Assembly: GCA_949130495.1 (NCBI GenBank)
Contig: OX422213.1
Span: forward strand, 535,913,467-535,977,466
DNA: 64,000 bases
Direction of reading: 5' to 3'
Origin: Sambucus nigra
Lineage: Eukaryota > Streptophyta > Magnoliopsida > Dipsacales > Adoxaceae
A program made the translations under genes and the position numbers. The notes beneath the pieces are model-generated. The model did no database searches, was not told the DNA's origin, and saw only the letters and a program-made list of their open reading frames with translations. Shown in pieces: positions 24,901 to 38,400 of this stretch; the stretch's first letter is position 1; each line of letters begins with the position of its first letter.

Positions 24901-27900
24901 TCGTAGACGCGGGTTTCCCGGTTTAAGAGTACGACGATAATTTGCATATTTCTAGACTTAGACTTAAAAACATGACGTTAGAGGGTGAAAGCTCGAAATA
25001 GCCCCCGAACGGCCCCATGGGTGGCACCAATACCTCCCACGGGACCAATGTAACTCGTAGGAACTAACCCCGCAGCCGCTGTTCTCCCGGTATGAGAGCA
25101 CGAAGGTAATTTGCATATTTTTAGACTTAGGTTGTGTGTCACCAACACCTCCCACGGGACCAATGTAACTCGTAGGAACTGACCCCGCAGCCGCGAGACT
25201 CTCGGTTTGAGAATACAACGGTAATTTGCATATTTTTAGGCTTAGACTTAAAAACATGGCGTTAAAGGTTTAAAACTCGAAACAACCCCCGAACGTCCCC
25301 GTGGGCAGCACCAATACCTCGCACGGGACCAATCTAACTCGTAGGAATTGACCCCGCAGCCGCAGGACACCTGATTTGAGAATACGACGATAATTTGCAT
25401 ATTTCTTGACTTAGGCTTAAAAACATGGCGTTAGAGGGTGAGAACTCGAAACAGTCCCCAAACGTCCCCGTGGGTGGCACGAACACCTCCAACGAGACCA
25501 ATATAACTCATAGGAACTGACCCCGCAGCCGCGGGACTCCCGATTTTAGAATACGAAGGTAATTTGCATTGTTTTAGACTTAGGCAAAACATGGCGTTAT
25601 AGGGTGAAAACTCGAAACAGCCCCCGAACGGCCCCGTGGGTGGCCCCAACACCTCCCAGGGGACCAATGTAACGCATAGGAACTGACCCCGCTAACGCGG
25701 GTCTCCCTATTTGAGAGTACAATGGTAATTTACATATTTTTAGACTTATGCTTAGAAACATGATGTTAGAGGGCAAAAACTCAAAACAGCCCCCGAATGG
25801 CCCCTTGGGTGGTACCAACACCTCCCACGGGGCCAATGTAACTCGTAGGAACTGACCCTGCAGTCGCGGGATTCCCAGTTTGAGAATACGAAGGTAATTT
25901 TCATATTTTTAGACTTAAGCAAAACATGGTGTTAGAGGGTGCAAACCCCGTGGATGGCACCAACACCTCCCACGGGACCAATGTAACTAGTAGGAACAGA
26001 ACCCGTAGCCGCGAGACTCCCGATTTGATAATACGATGATAATTTGCTTATTTCTTCACTTAGTCTTAAAAACATGGCGTTAGAGGGTGAAAACTCAAAA
26101 CAACCCCTGAACGGCCCCGTGGGTGGCACCAACACCTCCCACGGGACCAATGTCACTCGTAGAAACTGACCCCGCAGCCGCGGGTCTCCCAGTTTGAGAG
26201 TACGATGGTAATTTGCATATTTTTAGACTTAGGCTTAAAAACATGATGTTAGAGGGTGAAAACTCGAAACATCTCCCGAACGGCCCCGTGGGTGGCACCA
26301 GCACGTCCCACGGGTCCAATGTAACTCGTAGGAATAGACCCCGCATCCGCGGGACTCTCGGTTTGAGAATAAGATGATAATTTGCATATTTCTAGACTTA
26401 GGCTTTAAAACATGGTGTAAGAGGGTAAAATCTTGAAATATCCCCCGAACTGCCCCGCGGGTGGCACCAACAGCTCCCACGGGACCAATGTAACTCGTCG
26501 GAACTTACCCCGCCGCCGCGGGACTCCCGATTTGAGAATACGATGATAATTAGCATATTTCTTGACTTAGGTTTAAAAATGAGGCATTGGAGGGTGAAAA
26601 CTCGAAACAACCCTCTAACGGCTCTGTGGGTGGCACCAACACCTCCCACGAGACCAATGTAACTCGTAGGAACTGACCCCAGAGCCGCGGGACTCCTGGT
26701 TTGAGAATACGATGGTAATTTGCATATTTCTTGACTTAGGCTTAAAAACATGGCGTTCGAGGGTGAAAACTTGAAACAGCCCTCTAACGGCCCCGTGGGT
26801 GGCACCAACACCTCCCACGGGACCAATGTAACTCGTAGGAACTGAACCCGCAGCCGCGGGACTTTCGGTTTGAGAATACCACGGTAATTTGCATATTTCT
26901 TGACTTTAGCTTAAAAACATGGCGTTCGAGGTTGAAAACTCAAAACATCCCTCTAACGGCCCCGTGGGTGGCACCAACACCTCCCACGGGACCAATGTAA
27001 CTCGTAGGAACTGACCCCGCAGCCACGGGACTCTCTGTTTAAGAGTGCGATGATAATTTCTATATTTCTAGACTTAGGTTTCAAAATATGGCGTTAGTGG
27101 GTGAAAACTCGAAATAGCCCCCGAACGGCCCCGTGGGTGGCACCAACACCTCCCCCGAGACCAATCTAACTCGTAGGAACTGGCCCCACAGCCACGGGAC
27201 TCCCAATTTGGGACTACAACGGTAATTTGCATATTTCTTGACATAGGCTTAAAAACATGGCGTTCGAGGGTGAAAACTCAAAACAACCCCCCGAACGGCC
27301 CCGTGGGTGGCACCAACACCTCCCACGGGACCAATGTAACTCGTAGGAACTGACCTCGCAGCCGCGGGTCTCCCAGATTAAGAGTACAACTGTAATTTGC
27401 TTATTTTAAGACTTAGGCTTAAAAATATGATGTTAGAGGGTGAAAACTTGAAACAGCTCTCGAACGGCCCCGTTGGTGGCACCAACACCTCCCACGGGAC
27501 CAATGTAACTCGTAGGAACAGACCCTGCATCCGCAGGACTCCCGGTTTCTAAAATACGACGATAATTTCTATATTTCTAGACTTACGAACATGGCGTTAG
27601 AGGGTAAAAACTCAAAATACCCCCGAACGGCCCCGTGGGTGGCGCCAACAGCTCCCACGGGACCCATGTAACTCGAAGGAACTGACCCCGCAGCCGCGGG
27701 ACTCCCGGTTTGAGATTATAACGATAATTTCCATATTTCTTGACTTAGGCTTAAAAACATGGCATAAGAGGGTGAAAACTCGAAACAGTCCTCTAACGGT
27801 CCCTTGGGTGGCACCAACACCTCCCATGCGACCAATGTTACTCGTAGGAACTGACCCCACAGCCGCGGGACTCCCGATTTGATAATACGAAGGTAATTTG

Positions 27901-30900
27901 CATATTTCTATACTTAAGCAAAACATGGCGATGGAGGGTGAAAACTCAAAACACCCTCCAACGGCCCCGTGGGTGGCACCAACACCTCCCACGGGACCAA
28001 TGTAACTCGTAGGAACTGACTCCGCAGCCGTGGGACTCCCGATTTGAGAATACGACAATAATTTGAATATTTCTTTACTTAGGCTTAAAAACATGGTGTT
28101 AGAGGGTGAAAACTCGAAACAAACCTCTAAGGGCCCTATGGGTGGCTCCAACAACTCCCACGGGACCAATGTTACTCTTAGGAACTGACCCCGTAGCCGC
28201 GGGACTCCCGATTTCAGAATACGAACGTAATTTGCATATTTTTAGACTTAAGCAAAACATGGCGTTAGAGGGTGAAAACTCGAAACAGCCCTCGAACGGC
28301 CCCGTGGGTGGCGCCAACACCTCCCACGGGACAAATGTAACTCGTAGGAACTGACCCCGCTGCCGCGGGACTTCCAGGTTGAGAATACGACGGCAATTTA
28401 CATATTTCTAGGCTCAGCCTTAAAAACATGACTTTAAAGGGTGAAAACTCGAAACAACCCCTGAACGGCCCCGTGGGTGGCACCAATACCTCCCACGGGA
28501 CCAATGTAACTCGTAGGAACTGACCCCGCTGTCGCGGGTATCCCGATTCTTGAATATAACGATAATTTGCATATTTCTAGACTCAGGCTTAAACGCATGG
28601 CGTTAGAGGGTATGAACTCAAAATAGCCCCCGAACGACCTCGTGGGTGGCACCAACACCTCCCACGGGACCAATGTAACTCGTAGGAACTGACCCCGCAG
28701 CCGCGGGACTCCCGATTTTAGAATACGAAGGTAATTTTCATAGTTTTAGACTTAGGCAAAACATGGAGTTATAGGGTGAAAACTCGAAACAGCCCCCGAA
28801 CGGCCCCGTGGGTGGCCCCAACACCTCCCAGGGGACCAATGTAACTCATAGGAACTAACCCCGCTAACGCGGGTCTCCCGATTTGAGAGTACAATGGTAA
28901 TTTGCATATTTTTAGAATTATGCTTAGAAACATGATGTTAGAGGGCAAAAACTCAAAACAGCCCCCGAATGGCCCCTTGGGTGGTACCAACACCTCCCAC
29001 GGGGCCAATGTAACTCGTAGGAACTGACCCTGCAGTCGCGGGATTCCCGGTTTGAGAATACGAAGGTAATTTTCATATTTTTAAACTTAAGCAAAACATG
29101 GTGTTAGAGGGTGAAAACCCCGTGGATGGCACCAACACCTCCCACGGGACCAATGTAACTAGTAGGAACAGACCCCGTAGCCGCGAGACTCCCGATTTGA
29201 TAATACGATGATAATTTGCTTATTTCTTCACTTAGTCTTAAAAACATGGCGTTAGAGGGTGAAAACTCAAAACAACCCCTGAACGGCCCCTTGGGTGGCA
29301 CCAACACCTCCCACGGGACCAATGTCACTCGTAGAAACTGACCCCGCAGCCGCGGGTCTCCCAGTTTTAGAGTACGAAGGTAATTTGCATATTTTTAGAC
29401 TTAGGCTTAAAAACATGATGTTAGAGGGTGAAAACTCGAAAAAGCTCCCGAACGGCCCCGTGGGTGGCACCAGCACATCCCACGGGTCCAATGTAACTCG
29501 TAGGAATAGACCCCGCATCCGCGGGACTCTCGGTTTGAGAATAAGATGATAATTTGCATATTTCTAGACTTAGGCTTTAAAACATGGTGTAAGAGGGTAA
29601 AATCTTGAAATATCCCCCGAACTGCCCCGCGGGTGGCACCAACAGCTCCCACGGGACCAATGTAACTCGTCGGAACTTTCCCCGCCGCCGTGGGACTCCC
29701 GATTTGAGAATACGATGATAATTAGCATATTTCTTGACTTAGGTTTAAAAATGAGGCATTGGAGGGTGAAAACTCGAAACAACCCTCTAACGGCTCTGTG
29801 GGTGGCACCAACACCTCCCACGAGACCAATGTAACTCGTAGGAACTGACCCCACAGCCGCGGGACTCCTGGTTATGAGAATACGATGGTAATTTGCATAT
29901 TTCTTGACTTAGGCTTAAAAACATGGCGTTCGAGGGTGAAAACTCGAAACATCCCTCTAACGGCCCCGTGGGTGGCACCAACACCTCCCACGGGACCAAT
30001 GTAACTCGTAGGAACTGAACCCGCAGCCGCGGGACTCCCGGTTTGAGAATACCACGGTAATTTGCATATTTCTTTACTTTAGCTTAAAAATATGGCGTTC
30101 GAGGGTGAAAACTCAAAACAGCCCTCTAACGGCCCCGTGGGTGGCACCAACACCTCCCACGGGACCAATGTAACTCGTAGGAACTGACCCTGCAGCCACG
30201 GGACTCTCTGTTTAAGAGTGCGATGATAATTTGTATATTTCTAGACTTAGGTTTAAAAATATGGCGTTAGTGGGTGAAAACTCGAAATAGCCCCCGAACG
30301 GCCCCGTGGGCGGCATCAACACCTCCCCCGAGACCAATCTAACTCGTAGGAACTGGCCCCACAGCCACGGGACTCCCAATTTGGGACTACAACAAGAATT
30401 TGCATATTTCTTGACGTAGGCTTAAAAACATGGCGTTCGAGGGTGAAAACTCAAAACAACCCCCCGAACGGCCCCGTGGGTGGCACCAACACCTCCCACG
30501 GGACCAATGTAACTCGTAGGAACTGACCCCGCAGCCGCGGGTCTCCCAGATTAAGAGTACAACTGTAATTTGCTTATTTTAAGACTTACGCTTAAAAATA
30601 TGATGTTAGAGGGTGAAAACTTGAAACAGCTCCTGAACGGCCCCGTGGGTGGCACCAACACCTCCCACTTGACCAATGTAACTCGTAGGAACAGACCCTG
30701 CATCCGCGGGACTCCCGGTTTCTAGAATACGACGATAATTTCTATATTTCTAGACTTACGAACATGGTGTTAGAGGGTAAAAACTCAAAATACCCCCGAA
30801 CGGCCCCGTGGGTGGCGCCAACAGCTCCCACGGGACCCATGTAACTCGAAGGAACTAACCCCGCAGCCGCGGGACTCCCAGTTTGAGAATATAACGATAA

Positions 30901-33900
30901 TTTCCATATTTCTTGACTTAGGCTTAAAAACATGGCATAAGAGGGTGAAAACTCGAAACAGTCCTCTAACGGCCCCGTGGGTGGCACCAACACCTCCCAT
31001 GCGACCAATGTTACTCGTAGGAACTGACCCCACAGCCGCGGGACTCCCGATTTGATAATACGAAGGTAATTTGCATATTTCTATACTTAAGCAAAACATG
31101 GCGATGGAGGGTGAAAACTCAAAACACCCTCCAACGGCCCCGTGGGTGGCACCAACACCTCCCACGGGACCAATGTAACTCGTAGGAACTGACCCCGCAG
31201 CCGTGGGACTCCTGATTTGAGAATACGACAATAATTTGAATATTTCTTTACTTAGGCTTAAAAATATGGCGTTAGAGGGTGAAAACTCGAAACAAACCTC
31301 TAAGGGCCCTATGGGTGGCTCCAACAGCTCCCACGGGACCAATGTTACTCTTAGGAACTGACCCCGTAGCCGCGGGACTCCCGATTTCAGAATACCACGG
31401 TAATTTGCATATTTCTTGACTTTAGCTTAAAAACATGGCGTTAGAGGGTGAAAACTCGAAACAGCCCTCGAACGGCCCCGTGGGTGGCGCCAACACCTCC
31501 CACGGGACAAATGTAACTCGTAGGAACTGACCCCGCTTCCGCGGGACTTCCAGGTTGAGAATACGACGGTAATTTACATATTTCTAGGCTCAGCCTTAAA
31601 AACATGACTATAAAGGGTGAAAACTCGAAACAACCCCTGAACGGCCCCGTGGGTGGCACCAATACCTCCCACGGGACCAATGTAACTCGTAGGAACTGAC
31701 CCCGCTGTCGCGGGTATCCCGATTTTTGAATATAACGATAATTTGCATATTTCTAGACTCAGGCTTAAACACATGGCGTTAGAGGGTGTGAACTCAAAAT
31801 AGCCCCCGAACGACCTCATGGGTGGCACCAACACCTCCCACGGGACCAATGTAACTCGTAGGAACAGACCTGGCAACCACGGGACTCCCGATTTGAAAAT
31901 ACGATGATAATTTGCATATTTATAGACTTAGGCTTAAAAACATGGCGTCAGAGGGTGAAAACTCAAAATAGCCCCCGAACGTCGCCGTGGGAGGCGCCAA
32001 CACCTCCCACGGGACCAATTTAACTCGTAGGAACTGACCCCGCAGCCGCGGGACTCCCGGTTTCAGAATAAAACGATAATTTGCATATTTCTTGACTTAG
32101 GCTTAAAAACATGGCGTTAGAAGGTGAAAACTCGAAACATACCTTTAACGGCCCCGTGGGTGGCACCAACACCTCCCATGGGACCAATGTAACTCGTAGG
32201 AACAGACCCCGCAGCCGCAGGACTCCCAGTTTGAGAATACTACAGTGATTTGCATACTTCTAGACTTAGGCTTAAAAACATGGCGTTAGAGGGTGAAAAC
32301 TCGAAACATCCCCCGAACGGCCCCGTGGGTGGCACCAATACCTCCCACGGGACCAATGTAACTTGTAGGAACTGACCCCGCAGCCGCGGGACTCTCTTTT
32401 TAAGAGTACGATGATAATTTGTATATTTCTGGCCTTAGGTTTAAAAATATGGCGTTAGAGGATGAAAACTCGAAACATCCGCCGAACGGCCCCGTGGGTG
32501 GCACCAACACCTCCCCTGAGACCAATCTAACTCGTAGGAACTGGCCCCACAGCCACGGGAGTTCCACTTTTAGACTACAATGGTAATTTTCATATTTCTT
32601 GACTTTGGCTTAAAAACATGGCGTTAGAGGGTGAGAACTCGAAACAACCCCCGAACGGCCCCGTGGGTGGCACCAACACCTCCCACGGAACCAATGTAAC
32701 TCGTAGAACTTGACCCCGCAGCCGCGGGTCTCCCAGTTTGAGAGTACAACTGTAATTTGTATATTTTTAGACTTAGGCTTAAAAATATGACGTTAGAGGG
32801 TGAAAACTTGAAACAGCTCCCGAACGGCCCCATGGGTGGCACCAACACCTCCCACGGGACCAATGTAACTCGTAGGAACAGGCCCCGCAGCCGTGGGACT
32901 CCCTCTTTGAGAATACGATGATAATTTGCCTATTTCTTTACTTAGGCTTAAAAACATGGCGTTAGAGGGTGAAAAATCGAAACAGACCTCTAACGGCCCT
33001 GTGGGTGGCACCAACACCTCCCACGGGACCAATGTTACTCTTAGGAACTGACCCCGCGGCTGTGGCACTCCCGTTTTTAGAATACGATTGTAATTTGCAT
33101 ATTTTTAGACTTAAGCAAAACATGGCGTTAGAGCGTGAAAACATGAAATAGCCCCCGAACGGCCCCGTGGGTGGCACTAACACCTCCCACGGGACCAATA
33201 TAACTCGTAGGAACTGACCCCGCAGCCGTGGGTCTTCGGGTTTGAGAGTAGGATGGTAATTTGCATATTTTTAGACTTAGGCTTAAAAACATTACGTTAG
33301 TGGGTGAAAACTCGAAACAGCCCCCGAACGGCCCCGTGGGTGGCACCAATACCTCCCACGGGACCAATGTAACTCGTAGGAACTGACCTCGTAGACGCGG
33401 GTCTCCCGGTTTAAGAGTACGACGATAATTTTCATATATCTAGATTTCGGCTTAAAAACATGACGTTAGAGGGTGAAAGCTCGAAATAGCCCCCGAACGG
33501 CCCCGTGGGTGGCACCAATACCACCACGGGACCAATGTAACTCGTTGGAACTGACCCCGCAGCCGCGGGTCTCCCGGTATGAGAGTACGACGGTAATTTG
33601 CATATTTTTAGACTTAGGCTGTGTGGCACCAACACCTCCCACGGGACCAATGTAACTCGTAGGAACTGACCCCGCAGCCGCGAGACTCCCGGTTTGAGAA
33701 TACAACGGTAATTTGCATATTTTTAGGCTTAGACTTAAAAACATGGCGTTAAAGGGTTAAAACTCAAAACAACCCCCGAACGTCCCCGTGGGCCGCACCA
33801 ACACCTCCCACGGAACCAATGTAACTCGTAGGAACTGACCCCGCAGCCGCGGGTCTCCCGGTATGAGAGTACGATGGTAATTTGCATATTTTTAGACTTA

Positions 33901-35440
33901 GGCTGTGTGGCACCAACACCTCCCACGGGACCAATGTAACTCGTAGGAACTGACCCCGCATCCGCTAGACTCCCGGTTTGAGAATACAACGGTAATTTGC
34001 ATATTTTTAGGCTTAGACTTAAAAACATGGCGTTAAAGGGTTAAAACTCGAAACAGCCCCCGAACGTCCCCGTGGGCGGCACCAACACCTCCCACGGGAC
34101 CAATGTAACTCGTAGGAACTGACCCCGCAGCCGCGGGACGCCTGATTTGACAATACGACGATAATTTGCATATTTCTTAACTTAGGCTTAAAAACATGGC
34201 GTTAGAGCGTGAAAACTCGAAACAACCCCCTAACGGCCCCGTGGGTGGCACCAACACCTCCCACGGGACCAATGTTACTCATAGGAACTGACCCCGCAAC
34301 CGCGGGACTCCTGGTTTTAGAATACGAAGGTAATTTGCATAGTTTTAGACTTAGGCAAAACATGGCGTTATAGGGTGAAAACTCGAAACAGCCCCCGAAC
34401 GGCCCCGTGGGTGGCCCCAACACCTCCCAGGGGACCAATGTAACTCATAGGAACTGACCCCGCAAACGCGGGTCTCCCGATTTGAGAGTACAATGGTAAT
34501 TTGCATATTTTAAACTTATGCTTAAAAACATGATGTTAGAGGGCAAAAACTCAAAACAGCCCCCGAACGGCCCCTTGGGTGGTACCAACACCTCCCACGG
34601 GGCCAATGTAACTCGTAGGAACTGACCCTGCATTCGCGGGATTCTCGGTTTGAGAATACGAAGGTAATTTTCATATTTCTAGACTTAAGCAAAACATGGT
34701 GTTAGAGGGTGAAAACCCAAAACAGCCCTCGAACGGCCCCGTGGATGGCATCAACACCTCCCACGGGACCAATGTAACTCGTAGGAACAAACCCCGTAGC
34801 CGCGGGACTCCCGGTTTGATAATAAGATGATAATTTGCTTATTTCTTCACTTAGTCTTAAAAACATGGCGTTAGAGGGTGAAAACTCAAAACAACCCCTG
34901 AACGGCCCCGTAGGTGGCACCAACACCTCCCACGGGACCAATGTCACTCGTAGAAACTGACCCCGCAGCCGCGGGTCTCCCAGTTTGAGAGTACGATGGT
35001 AATTTTCATATTTTTAGATTTAGGCTTAAAAACATGATGTTAGAGGGTGAAAACTCGAAACAGCTCCCGAACGGCCCCGTGGGTGGCACCAGCACCTCCC
35101 ACGGGTCCAATGTAACTCGTAGGAACGGACCCCGCATCCGCCGGACTCTCGGTTTGAGAATAAGATGATAATTTGCATATTTCTAGACTTAGGCTTTAAA
35201 ACATGGTGTAAGAGGGTAAAATCTCGAAATAACCCCCGAACTGCCCCGCGGGTGGCACCAACAGCTCCCACGGGACCAATGTAACTCGTAGGAACTGACC
35301 CCGCTGCCGCGGGACTCCTGATTTGAGAATACGATGATAATATGCATATTTCTTGACTTAGGCTTAAAAACATGGCGTTCGAGGGTGAAAACTCGAAACA
35401 GCCCTCTAACGGCCCCGTGGGTGGCACCAACACCTCCCAC
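21941..35440 (+). repeat. Satellite array with a threefold 3.2-5.7-kb block amplification
   Basis: Block A starts near 21,949, B near 27,612 and C near 30,785. A and B correspond at an offset of 5,648 bp at the start of the block (22,617 to 28,265). From 25,597 onwards the A-B offset is 3,172 bp (25,597 to 28,769; 25,932 to 29,104; 26,398 to 29,570), so B lacks about 2.48 kb. C matches B at 3,173 bp. C then follows A again to ~35,440 at offsets of 8.49-8.83 kb, with small gains and losses of whole monomers. An easily recognised marker is GAACTGCCCCGCGGGTGG, near 26,448, 29,620 and 35,237. Confidence 0.88.
33551..34118 (+). repeat. Tandem pair of 284-bp dimers containing 115-bp short monomers
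   Basis: Measured at the GAACTGACC site, successive spacings are 115, 169, 115 and 169 bp (33,551; 33,666; 33,835; 33,950; 34,119), so a 284-bp dimer is duplicated. The short unit lacks 54 bp between AGGCT and GGGTGGCACC. The same deletion, always giving 115 bp, recurs at junctions 1516, 3097, 25,133, 33,620 and 33,904, and in the inverted arm at 45,704, 47,496 and 47,780. Confidence 0.93.
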
Positions 35441-38400
35441 GGGACCAATGTAACTCGTAGAAACTGAACCCGCAGCCGCGGGACACCCGGTTTGAGAATA
35501 CGGCGATAATTTTCATATTTCTTGACTTAGGCTTAAAAATGTGGCGTTAGAGGGTGAAAACTCGAAACAGCCCTCTAACGGCCCTGTGGGTGGCACCAAC
35601 ACCTCCCACGGGACCAATGTTACTCTTAGGAACTGACCCCGCAGCCTCGGGACACCCGATTAGAGAATACGATGATAATTTGCATATTTCTTGACTTAGG
35701 CTTAAAAACATGGCATTAGAGGGTGAAAACTCGAAATAGCCCCCGAACGGCCCCGTGCGTGGCGCCAACAGCTCCCACGAGACCAATGTAACTCGTAGGA
35801 ATTGACCCCGCAGCCGCGGGATTCCTGGTTTGAGAATACAATGTTACTTTGCATATTTCTAGACGTAGGCTTAAAAACATGGCGTTAGAGCGTGAAAACT
35901 CAAAACAGCCCCCGAACGGCCCAGTGGGTGGCACCAACATCTCCCACGGGACCAATGTAACTCATAGGAACTGACCCCGCAGCCGCTGGACTCTCTGTTT
36001 AAGAGTATGATGATAATTTGCATATTCTAGACTTAGGCTTAAAAATATGGTGTTAGAGGGTGAAAACTCGAACGGCCCCGTGGTGGGAACCAACACCGCC
36101 CACAGGACCAATGTAACTCGTACGAACTGACCCCACGGCCGCGGGACTCTCGGTTCAAAAACATGGCGTTTGAGGGTGAGAACTCGAAAAAGTCCCCGAA
36201 CGTCCCCGTGGGTGGCACCAACACCTTCCATGGGACAAATGTAATTCGTAGGAACTGACCCCGAAGCCACGGGACTCCCGGTTTGGGAACACGAAGGTAA
36301 TTTGCATATTTCAAGACTTAAGCAAAACATGACGTTAGATGGTGAAAACTCAAAACAGCCCCCGATCGGCTCCCTGGGTGGCACCAATACCTCCCACGGG
36401 GCCCAATGTAACTCGTAAGAACCGACCTCACAGCCGCGGGACTCACGGTTTGAGAATACGAAGGTAAATTCCATATTTCTTGACTTAGGCTTAAAAACAT
36501 GGCGTTAGAGGGTGAAAATTCGAAACAGCCCTCTAACAGCCCCGTGGGTGGCAGCAACACCTCCCACGGGACCAATGTAACTCATAGGAACTGTCCCCAC
36601 ACCCGCGAAACTCCCGGTTTGAGAATACGACGGTAATTTGAATATTTCAAGACATAGGCTTAAAAACATGGCGTTAGAGGGTGAAAACTCGAAACAACCC
36701 CCGAACGGCCCCGTGGGTGGCACCAACACCTCCCACAGGACCAATGTAACTCGTAGGAACTGACCCCGCAAACGTGGGACTCTCTATTTATGAGTACGAT
36801 GATAATTTGCATATTTCTAGACTCTGGCTTAAAGATATGGCGTTAGAGGGTGAAAACACGAAACAGACACCGAACGGACTCGTGGGGGGAACCAACACCA
36901 CCCACGAGACCCATGTAACTCATACAACCTGACCCCGCAGCCGCGGGACTCCCAGTTTGAGAATACGATGATAATATGGATATTTCTTGACTTAGGCTTA
37001 AAAACAAGGCGTTAGAGTGAGAAAACTCGAATAAACCCTCTAACGGCCCTGTGGGTGGTACCAACACCTCCCACGGAACCAATGTAACTCATAGGAACTG
37101 ACCCCACAGTCGCGGGACTCTCTGTTTAAGAGTACGATGATAATTCGCACATTTCTAGACTCTGGCTTAAAAATATGGCGTTATAGGGTGAAAACTCATA
37201 ACAGCCCCCAAAAGGCCTCGTGGGTGGCACCACCACCTTCCATGAGACATATGTAACTCGTAGGAGCTTACCCCGCAGCCGTGCGACTCCTGATTTTAGA
37301 CTACGACGGTAATTTTCGTATTTCTTGACTTAGTCTTAAAAACATGGCGTTAGAGGGTGAAAACTCGAAACAGCCTCCGAACGGCCCCGTGGGTGGCACC
37401 AGCACCTCCCATGGGACCAATGTAACTCATAGGAACTGACCCCGCAGCCGCGGGTCTCCCAGTTTGAAAGTACAATGATAATTTTCATATTTCTATACTT
37501 AGGCTTAAAAACATGAAGTAAGAGGGTGAAAACTCGAAACAGCTCCCGAATGGCCCCGTGGGTGGCACCAACACCTCCCACGGGACCAATGTAACTCGTA
37601 GGAAGATACCTCGCAGCTGCGGGATTCCCGGTTTGAGAATATGATGATAATTTTCATTTTTCTAGACTTAGGCTTAAAAACATGGCGTTAGCGGGAGAAA
37701 ACTCAAAATAGCCCCCGAACGGCCCCATGGGTGGCGCCAACAGCTCCCACGGGACCAATGTAACTCGTAGGAACTAACCCCACAGTTATGGGACTCCTGG
37801 TTTGAGAATATGACGATAATTTGCATATTTCTTGACTTAGGCTTAAAAATATGGCGTTAGAGAGTGAAAACTTGAAACAGCGCTGTAACGGCCCCGTGGG
37901 TGGCACCAACACCTCTCAAGGGACCAAGGTAACTCGTAGGAACTGACCCCGTAGCCGCGGGACTCCCGGTTTGAGACTACAAAGGTAGTTTGCATATTTA
38001 TAGACTTAAGGAAAACATGGCGTTAGAGGGTGAAAACTCGAAATAGCCCCCGAACGCCTTCATGGGTGGAGCTAACACCTCACACGGGACCAATGTAACA
38101 CGTAGGAACTGACCCCGCAGCCGCGGGACTTCCGATTTGAGAATACGACGGTAATTTGCATATTTCTTGACTTAGGCTTAAAAACATGGTGTTAGAGGGT
38201 GAAAACTCAAAACAACCCTCTAACGGCCCCGTGGGTGGCACCAACACCTCCCACGGGGCCAATGTCACTCATAGGAACTGATCCCGCAGCCGCGGGACTC
38301 CCGGTTTGAGAATACAATGGTAATTTGCATATTTCAAGAATTAGGCTTAAAAACATGGCGTTAGAGGGAGAAAACTCGAAACAGCCCATCGAACGGCTCC

